Of a DNA stretch of 64,000 nucleotides, positions 56,855 through 64,000 are shown piece by piece (within the stretch, counting starts at the first letter, position 1; each line of letters starts with the position of its first letter). The notes beneath the pieces were generated by a model. It was not told where the DNA came from, did no database searches, and saw only the letters and a program-made list of their open reading frames with translations. Origin of the DNA: Coffea arabica. Lineage: Eukaryota; Streptophyta; Magnoliopsida; Gentianales; Rubiaceae. The stretch spans positions 868,001 through 932,000 of the forward strand of contig NC_092310.1 of assembly GCF_036785885.1 (NCBI RefSeq), in the 5' to 3' direction. A program made the position numbers and the translations under genes.

Positions 56855-58051
56855 CTACAGACTGCATTGCATGACTCCAATCTTCTTTTTCAGCAAGGAA
56901 ACGTGGAATATTGGATGGATTCTAGCCCCTTTTGGCAGTTTTAGTTTGTAAGCCACTGCCCCTACTTTCGCAATGATTTGGAAATGTCCAAAATACTTAG
57001 CAGCCAGCTTCAAATTCTTGCGGATAGCAACTGTTTGCTGCCTGTAAGGCTGTAGTTTAAGGAACACCCACTCCCCTTCCTGAAAAACCCTTTCAGTCCT
57101 ATGCTTGTCAGCAATTTACTTCATACGATTCTGAGCTTTGGCCAGGTTCTCCTTGATAAGGAATATAATTTGCAGCCTTGACTGTACCATGTCAGATGCA
57201 ACAGGTATGATACTGTCATGAAAGGGTCCTAGAGGGATATGACTTGGTTTATACCCATATAAGGCCTCAAATGGTGTTATTTGCAAGCTTGTATGGAAGT
57301 TTGTGTTATACCAAAGTTTAGCTGTAGGCAACCAACTGCTCCAATGCGAAGGATGTTCACTGCACATGCACCTGAGATAAGTCTCCAAGCATTGGTTAAC
57401 TCGTTCACTTTGACCATCTGACTGTGTATGGTATAAGGAACTGTAGTGTAGACTTACTCCCAGCAAACTGAACAATTCCTGCCAAAACTTACTGATAAAG
57501 ATCCTATCTCTATCAGTTATTATTGATTCTAGTAGACCATGTAGCTTGTATACATTGTCGAGGAAAACCTGAGCTATTTGCTGTGCTAAGTAGGGATGAG
57601 TAAGCTTAATGAAATGGCTGAATTTGGTTAACCGATTCACCACCATTAAGATGGTGTCAAATCCATGGGACAAGGGAAGTTGTTCAATAAAATCCATGGT
57701 TAGGTGTGACCAAGCTTGCTGAGGTACTGGAATAGGCTACAACAACCCAGGATAAGGGACATTTTCATGCTTGCTCCTTTGACACACATCATAGGACCTC
57801 ACATACTGGATGACATCCCTCCTGATCCCAGGCCAGTAGAATAAAGCCTGTACCTTTTGTAAGCATTCTCTCTGGCCAGAATGCCCTCCAATTTCTAAGT
57901 CATGCAAAGCTCGAATTAAGTTGATTCTAATACCGTTAGCAGACCCCACGTATAATTTTTCCCTGAATTTGAGCACTCCATTTAAGAGCAACTCAGACAA
58001 TCTCTGTTGAGCTTCTTCATCCCCATTATAGCTCTCAAGTAGTTCTTGCAT
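56855..58051 (-). pseudogene. Gypsy integrase and C-terminal region (broken)
   Basis: The zinc-binding part (HDLEIGGHSGQRECLQKVQ, FYWPGIRRDVIQYVRSYDVC) is at 57737-58051. The catalytic core (MDFIEQLPLSHGFDTILMVV, IITDRDRIFISKFWQEL, YHTQSDGQSERVNQCLE) is at 57116-57697. The GPY/F-like tail (LKLPKGARIHPIFHVSLLK) is at 56855-57067. All share one frame, split by in-frame stops. A chromodomain-like remnant (LVKWSDLPESES) follows in another frame near 56740. Confidence 0.88.
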
Positions 58052-58084
58052 CCAAGCTAGTTGGACTGTAGAGATGGCACATGT

Positions 58085-59400
58085 CTAGTGCACCACTACA
58101 TTGCCATTACTGACTTCTTCCATTCTTCTTCTAGAGAAGGCATCGGCTACTCCATTGTCTGATCCCTTCTTGTACTGTATCTCATAATCTAGGCCAAGCA
58201 ATTTTGTAAGCCATTTGTGCTGCAATGGATTTGTAAGCCTTTGCTCCAACAGGTGTTTGAGGGTCTGGTGATCAGTTCTAATGATAAAATGATGGCCAAC
58301 CAAGTAGTGCTTCCATTTGGTTATAGCCAACACTAGAGCAAACAGCTCTTTCTCATACACTGACAGCCCAAGTTTCTGAGTTAACAAGGCTTTATTGAGG
58401 AAAGCTATGGGGTGCCGCTGCTGCATCAGTACTGCTCTAATGCCTACTCCATAGGCATCAGTTTCAATTACAAAAGGAAGCTCAAAGTTTGGCATGCTCA
58501 GTACTGGGGCTGTAATCATAGCTCTTTTCAAATCCTCAAAAGTCATATGAGCATTATGGTTCCACATAAACCCCTCCTTTTTCAGCAGTTGGGTCAAGGG
58601 CTTACAGATTAGTCCATACCCCTTAATGAACCTTCTGTAGTACCCAGTTAAACCCAAAAATCCCCTCAATTCCTTGATTGTACTGGGGAAAGGCCATGAT
58701 TTTATACTCTCTACTTAGCTGAATCCATGATTACTCCAGTCTCAGAAATCACATGCCCCAGGTATTCTATTGAAGTTTGGGCAAAAAAGCATTTTGATTT
58801 CTTACAGCACAGCTAGTTTTCAGCCAAAACTTTTAGCACTGTTTGCAGGTGTTGTGCATGTGACTCTAAATTTAGGCTATAAATCAATATATCATCAAAA
58901 CAAAAAAAACTAAAACAAACTTCCTTAGATATGGCTGGAATATCTTGTTCATCAGGGCTTGAAAGGTGGCGGTGCATTGGTCAGCCCAAAGGGCTTTACT
59001 AGAAATTCAAAATGACCATGATGTGTCTGGAAAGCAGTTTTTGGTGTGTCCACTGCCTTAACTCTCAGTTGATGATAGCCAGCTCTAAGGTTTAGTTTGG
59101 ACATGTACTTGGCACCATGCAACTCATCTAGTAACTCATCTATATTTGGTATGGAAAAACTGTTTTTCACAGTTAAATCATTCAATTTCCTATAGTCAAT
59201 GCATAATCTCCAGGAGTTGTCCTTCTTCCTAACTAATATCACAGGAGAGGCAAAGGGACTAGTGCTATGTATAATGATCCCATTTGAAAGCATTTTAGCA
59301 ACCTGTTTTTCAATTTCTGTTTTATGGGAATGGGGGTACCTGTATGGTTTGAGTTTGAAGGGTTTAGCTCCTGGTTTAAGAACAATCTGGTAATCCAGCT
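58085..59400 (-). pseudogene. Gypsy reverse transcriptase and RNase H (broken)
   Basis: RT part 58952-59293: SPVILVRKKDNSWRLCIDYR, LNLRAGYHQLRV and PFGLTNAPPPF. The catalytic box FDDILIYS (normally YVDD-like) lies near 58880 after a frameshift. RNase H part 58085-58669: GFLGLTGYYRRFIKGYG, FVIETDAYGVGIRAVLMQ, YEKELFALVLAITKWKHYL and DHQTLKHLLEQR, with the Asp of the DAS site kept as DAY. Stops separate the parts. Confidence 0.88.
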
Positions 59401-60036
59401 CCCTCTTTGGGGTAATCCTTGTGGGGTGGCAAACACTTGGGAATGTTGTTGCAGAACTTTCTCTATAGTCTCAAGAAGGCTTTCCTCTGAATCCCCTTTT
59501 AGTTCTGCCTGCATGGTTGCCCAGCTCCTTTGCTTTTCCTGTATGAAGGATCTGAGGTCCTTTCTTCTCACCAGTCCAATTGTAAGTCGTTGTACAAAGC
59601 CTTGAAGGTGTAGTAAATCTCCTCTGCTACTAAGAGCAATGCTGAGAGTATGGAAGTCGAAGGTAATAGGGCTGAATTGACATATCCTGTCCACTCCCAG
59701 GATAATATCCCATCCTCCCAACTCCATTATCTTTAGGTCAAACTGAAATTGGTACTCTTGGATTAGCCAGGTTACCTTGGGACAGATTGCCCTATTGGTT
59801 ATGTCTGTCCCATCTGCTAAGGTCACAATGAAGGGATTGACTAAGTGATGTGGCAGATGCAGCAGGTTGACAACCTTATGATGAACAAAGCTATCAGAAC
59901 TTCCAGCATCTACCAGAATCTTGTCTGGTAGTCCTCCCAGGTTACCTATCAACACAATGGATTTCCTCTTTATAGCTCCAGACAAAGCATTTAGGGATAC
60001 CTCAGCAAGTGTCACCAACTCTACTTGTATGCTCAT
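59400..60036 (-). pseudogene. Gypsy aspartic protease region
   Basis: The frame at 59239-60036 contains LVDAGSSDSFVHHKVVNLL, the retropepsin active site (DAGSS for DSGST), and WDIILGVDRICQFSPITFDF. The frame is lost near 59400, just before the reverse transcriptase. Confidence 0.85.
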
Positions 60037-60109
60037 CTTGCTCCCCTTCTATATCCTCAAAGTCAGTTTCTTCTTCCTTATCAGCACCTATACAGTTTAG
60101 GTTCCCTGT

Positions 60110-61020
60110 TTTGCACTGATGGCCTACCCCAAACCTTTCTTCATATCTGTAACACAAGTTATGTTTACGCCTATATTGCATTTCCTCAGCTAAAATCTTA
60201 CTGAATTATCTACGTGTGGTATCAGCCTTCTTGGAGACTGGAGCAACTGCAGGCAGCTTGTATGAGTTGTGGTGATTCTGTCCACTCACAGAGTTCCTAT
60301 ACATCCCAAACTTTGGTTCTACTACAATCCTGTGAGAAGGCTTAGATTGCTTTGACTGGGTGTCCAAGTAGCTTTCTTGCAGTTCAGCCACTTCAAAGGC
60401 TTTGGCTACTGTCTGTGGTTTAAACATTTTTATCATAGGTTTGATCTCCTCTTTCAAGCCACTAACAAAACTGGAAACAAAGTAGGATTCATCTAATTTT
60501 GGATTCCTGGTTAGCATTGGGGTCTTAAACTCCTCGAACTTCTCCTCATATTCTTCTACTGTACCTTTTTGTTGCAATTTATTGAATTCCTCTACTATGT
60601 CAAGGGAACCTTTTCCAGAAAATCTTTCACACAACAACTCACTGAATTTCTCCCAGGACATCCCAGGTCTTGCTAATTTCACCTCTTGGAACCAGTTATT
60701 AGCTTTTCCCTCCAAGAACATTTGAACCAACTCTACTTTCTAATTCGCAGGTACTTGATAATTCAGAAAATACTTGTGACATTTTCTCAACCATTCCCTA
60801 GGGTTACTAGAAAAAAACATAGGTAGCTCCAATCTGGCAAATTAGGTACTAACATTTTACCTCTGACCTCATGTTGGTGACCTACCAGCTCAATTGGAGT
60901 CATCAGTCTCAGATGTGGGGGCGGGGTTGGTAGAAGTGGTTTTGATGATACTCCGTCACAGTCCTGTGGTCCTTTCTCCTTCATCATTACCTTCAACAGT
61001 GCATTGAACTTTTGCTCCAT
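60110..61020 (-). pseudogene. Gypsy gag (broken)
   Basis: The frame starts MEQKFNALLKVMMKEKG, then shifts. The retrotransposon gag domain follows at 60206-60730 (VQMFLEGKANNWFQEVK, FSELLCERFSGKGSL, GTVEEYEEKFEEF). An in-frame stop precedes VQMFLEG. A zinc-knuckle remnant further on reads CYRYEERFGVGHQC, where the second Cys of CCHC is Tyr. Gag would form the particle; this copy cannot. Confidence 0.85.
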
Positions 61021-61250
61021 CTTGCTAATTTTTTTAATTCAGATTCCCTACCAATGCCTCCAACTTGGAGTTATTGTGCTCCATTTCATCATGAATTTTT
61101 TGCTGCAACTTGTTCTATCCAGATGTCTGAATGTGGCCATGGTTTCTGCTATCTCTTGTAGTCTATTCTCTTGTTTTTTAAGCTGATCTTCCAGTGATCG
61201 ATACCTAATGTTTTCCGCCACGGTAGTATCTCAATAGCCAAGGATCAGCT

Positions 61251-61262
61251 GTTCTGATACCA
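61251..61262 (-). other. Primer-binding site (initiator tRNA-Met)
   Basis: The minus strand reads TGGTATCAGAAC two bases after the 5' LTR, one mismatch from the common plant site TGGTATCAGAGC. Confidence 0.85.
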
Positions 61263-61264
61263 AA

Positions 61265-61603
61265 TGTCAGGCTTGGAGATTTAGCTACCTGAGTTCTGGC
61301 CGGAATCCAAAGGAAATGAGCAGGAATTGAGACAAAGAAGAAGGGAGAGAGGGAAGAGAGCAGGAAATGAGAGAGAGAGAGGGAATAACAGAAAGGAGAG
61401 AGAAGAATATTCAATTGAAAATTTACTCAACAACCTTCAGTTACAAAAAGGGACTATTTATGCAATTATTTCTAACTGACTGCAGCTAATGGAACAACTA
61501 TCTTTTAAGTCTAACAACGTAGTTTTCACCCTCTACTAACCATACTCAAAACGCACACTCCACTGAATAAAACGTCAACCTTCTTATTGTGAAGTTCCTG
61601 ACA
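61265..61603 (-). repeat. 5' LTR of the gypsy element
   Basis: 339 bp, direct copy of the LTR at 56283-56629, shorter by a small deletion in the GA-rich part. Confidence 0.93.
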
Positions 61604-61608
61604 TTATG

Positions 61609-62427
61609 TACAATAAAGGCAAACTTGACATCTTGGTAATTCAATAACTACAAACCTATTGGAAGAAGTTGGAGGAAAAAACATTATCGTTAAAGCAGTG
61701 AACGCATCTGTGGCCTCTTGTGGACTTTCTCTTGGCAAATTCTTGTGTCAAAGATACATGGATATACAAAGGCTGAAACATGGAGTGGTGAGCCAAATCC
61801 AAGATAAAAATGGAAAAAATAGAGAAGAAAGTGTAAAATACTACTAGTCCCACTAAATCAAAAATAGCAAGATTATAGGTTATGTGTTTACTTTTTTGAA
61901 TTGTAAAAATTAGTATTACCATTCAAAGAAATAGAGAGGAGAAATGGATGTTGGCATGTTTGCTTGAATAGTTATATGTTTTAACTATGACAAAATGTTT
62001 GTTTTGACCTATATAAGCAAAGTCTCACTTAATACCTTTCTCATTAATTTGTTTCAAGGACTGCTGTCTCGCACCACTCTAAGTATATTGTTCAAAGAAT
62101 TTTTAATTCATTAATATATATCCAAAAATTATTAGGCCATCAATTGTTAAAAGTTCAAATTTGTTATTTAGGATCCATGATGTATTCATTCTATTTACAA
62201 GGAAAATAAAATGCGACATGGAGAGAAATTTACATTTTATTTTACTTGAGAATTTTCCTTCTGTTGTTTAAAGTTTCTCTAGACTATGTCCAAACTATTC
62301 ATTATCGTTTATCACTATAACATTATTATTTGATTTTGTAGTTATTAATATTATGTTTTCTATAAAAAAAATTTCCATTTGTGGAGGATCAATTGGAGTT
62401 TTCATTTGCATCAATTGAGAATAATTG
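61609..62427. other. Host relic continuation and gene-free flank
   Basis: The first 250 bp continue the broken plus-strand relic interrupted by the gypsy element. The rest is AT-rich without a recognised gene. Confidence 0.3.
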
Positions 62428-62436
62428 TATAATTTA

Positions 62437-63677
62437 GGGATGCTTTTAGAAATCTTTCCTGAGATTTCTAATAGTTTTATTGCCCTCTTTTGAAGTTTTG
62501 AAATATTACTTACATCCTCTGTTAGTTATTTGGGACTCAATGCTTACCTTATCGATGGTCAAATGACTTTATTACCTTTACAACTTAAGAGATTTTACTT
62601 AATTATATAGAGAGAAATAATTGAACCAATTGTAACTAAATTTATCATAATTTGGAATGTAAAAATTTTGGAAAATTTGAATCCTATCTTTTTTCTATAT
62701 TTTAGTAGGTGTTATAAATTCTTCCCCTAAAGAATATATTAAAATTTATGTTGATATATTATTTTTTCTTAGAATTTCATAAGAATAACAAGATCAATAC
62801 CAAAAATACACAATTAAGGGTAAAGTGTTGAAATACATTTACAAATTAGTCTTATTAAGTTACGGGTAAAATGTAACTACACATAATTTTTTTCCTTTCC
62901 TTTCTTTTTCAAAAAAAAATGGCATTTATTTTCTTTTCATTGTCTATATAATCCAAAAAAGATGGCTTGAAATCGATTTTCTCCACTATTATTTCCTTTT
63001 TTTTCCAATAAAATCATTTGCTTTTTATTGATCTGAACATTAAACTAAGTGTTGTTATCTTTTGATTACAAACAATGGGAATTTCTTATTAATCATATGA
63101 AATAATGGACTATAAATGAAAGAAATAATTTTTAAAAAAGGACATAATTTAGCATATTTTATATTTTTCATGATAAGCAATAGATTATGGTGTTTCTTTT
63201 TGAAGAGGCCATACTTTTTGTTGTCCAATTCCTGTTCAAATCTTACAAATTCCAGTGCTAAAAGTTCACGAATTGAACCTGCAACTCTTGATTCCAAATT
63301 AACAAAGTCTCCATTCCAATTCTTTGGTTTTACTAATTTATGTTGTTCCATAGAAATGTAGCTAGCTGTTACTGTTGAATTCTACTATGCTCATGTTAGC
63401 GTTGCAATTTCCTCCAGTTATACCGACACTCTCTGACTGTGGTGTTTATTTTGCATATTTAACTATTTTTCCCTTTTGATTCTAAGTCCACTAACAAGTA
63501 AATAGTTGAGAGGCATTTGTGAATTCAAATGTTCTTCTCACCCTTGAAATTATTTGGGTTGATTTGTGCCAAGAAAATTAGTTTCAAAGGAGGTCACTGA
63601 TATTTTTAAAACCTTTAAAAAGGCAGTAAAATTATCAGCAACCTCAACCTCGAGGGAAGTTTCTGAAATTATGTCCT
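62437..63677. mobile_element. MULE-like non-autonomous element, 1.24 kb
   Basis: Exact 9-bp target duplication TATAATTTA at 62428-62436 and 63678-63686. Inverted ends of about 85 bp are diverged but collinear: TTTTAGAAATCTTTCCTGAG and (reverse complement) ATTTCAGAAACTTCCCTCGAG, each followed by TTTTA(C/T)TGCC. No transposase frame is seen. Confidence 0.6.
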
Positions 63678-63686
63678 TATAATTTA

Positions 63687-64000
63687 TGTTAATGTTAATT
63701 CCACTAGTGGTACATTATTCTCCCACCTTGTGTAGGTTGTTGTACTTGCAAAAGCTATCGGGTTTTGTTTAGAGGTAAATATGATATTACAAAACTCGTC
63801 AGGTCCAAATTGTAAATTTGAGGGGTTGTCTTAGATTTCTTCAAATTTCTTTGGGCAGTCTAGAAAGCACCCTATTAAAAGCGTTTCCTTAGCCGCGCCT
63901 TATACGGCACAGCTGTTACTTTATTGCACGTATGATGTTTGCAAAAATTACTGAAAGAGCCTGTTATCCACTGTTGCTTGTCTTTTTGGTCTTCAGATCG
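63687..64000. other. Window end, no gene recognised
   Basis: AT-rich flank. Nothing is recognised. Confidence 0.35.

Larger units (their letters stand above)
56283..61603 (-). mobile_element. Ty3/gypsy LTR retrotransposon, chromovirus type, 5.3 kb
   Basis: Two LTRs with TGTCAGG...CCTGACA ends, a 5-bp target duplication TTATG (56278-56282 and 61604-61608), a tRNA-Met-type primer site, a polypurine tract, and gag-protease-RT-RNase H-integrase order on the minus strand. The element is complete in structure, but each gene is broken by stops or frameshifts. The LTRs differ at roughly twenty sites plus indels, so the insertion is not recent. Confidence 0.95.

Overview
This window is nuclear DNA of a flowering plant, almost certainly a eudicot. 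It is AT-rich with small spliced genes on one strand, and most of its length is transposable-element debris. The species cannot be told from the sequence alone. I see three apparently intact protein-coding genes, all on the minus strand. (1) A G-type lectin S-receptor-like kinase of the SD3-1 type, 6459-8990, is intronless; its kinase domain has lost the glycine loop and the catalytic Asp. (2) An IQM-family calmodulin-binding protein has its CDS at 26796-29204 in seven exons, with a leader exon and leader intron reaching about 30350. (3) TFIID subunit 7 (TAF7) has its CDS at 45138-49424 in five exons, with a 2.7 kb first coding intron and a spliced leader. In genes 2 and 3 the exon joins keep the frame and rebuild conserved family sequence.

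Layout. 1-4900: relics of an RLCK-VII kinase gene, partly duplicated (316-837 and 1700-2825) and cut by a 410-bp hAT-type MITE with an 8-bp target duplication. 6459-8990: the lectin receptor kinase. 9996-11825: a SINE-like element carrying a nested 5'-truncated LINE, each with its own target duplication. 12542-15286: two related hAT-like elements, the larger inserted inside a Stowaway-like MITE. 16832-21335: a putative non-autonomous Helitron with nested tandem repeats and a B3-like exon relic. 23617-24363: a Mutator-like (MULE) element. 26796-30390: the IQM gene. 31661-32038: an unusual 342-bp insertion containing a perfect 67-bp inverted repeat. 33402-41660: several small DNA transposons and simple repeats. 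45138-50480: TAF7 and a duplicate of its leader/promoter segment. 50854-51129: an F-box gene relic. 51432-51946: a MULE with long terminal inverted repeats. 53412-53902: a two-copy tandem duplication. 56278-61608: a decayed Ty3/gypsy chromovirus-type retrotransposon with both LTRs. 62428-63686: another MULE-like element.

The genes do not form a pathway or cluster; they are independent loci for membrane signalling, calmodulin signalling and general transcription. The notable content is the density of elements whose exact ends and target duplications can be read directly, the nested insertions, and the structural oddities at 31.7 kb (foldback insertion) and 49.5-50.5 kb (duplicated TAF7 leader). 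I found no rRNA gene, no convincing tRNA gene and no CRISPR array.
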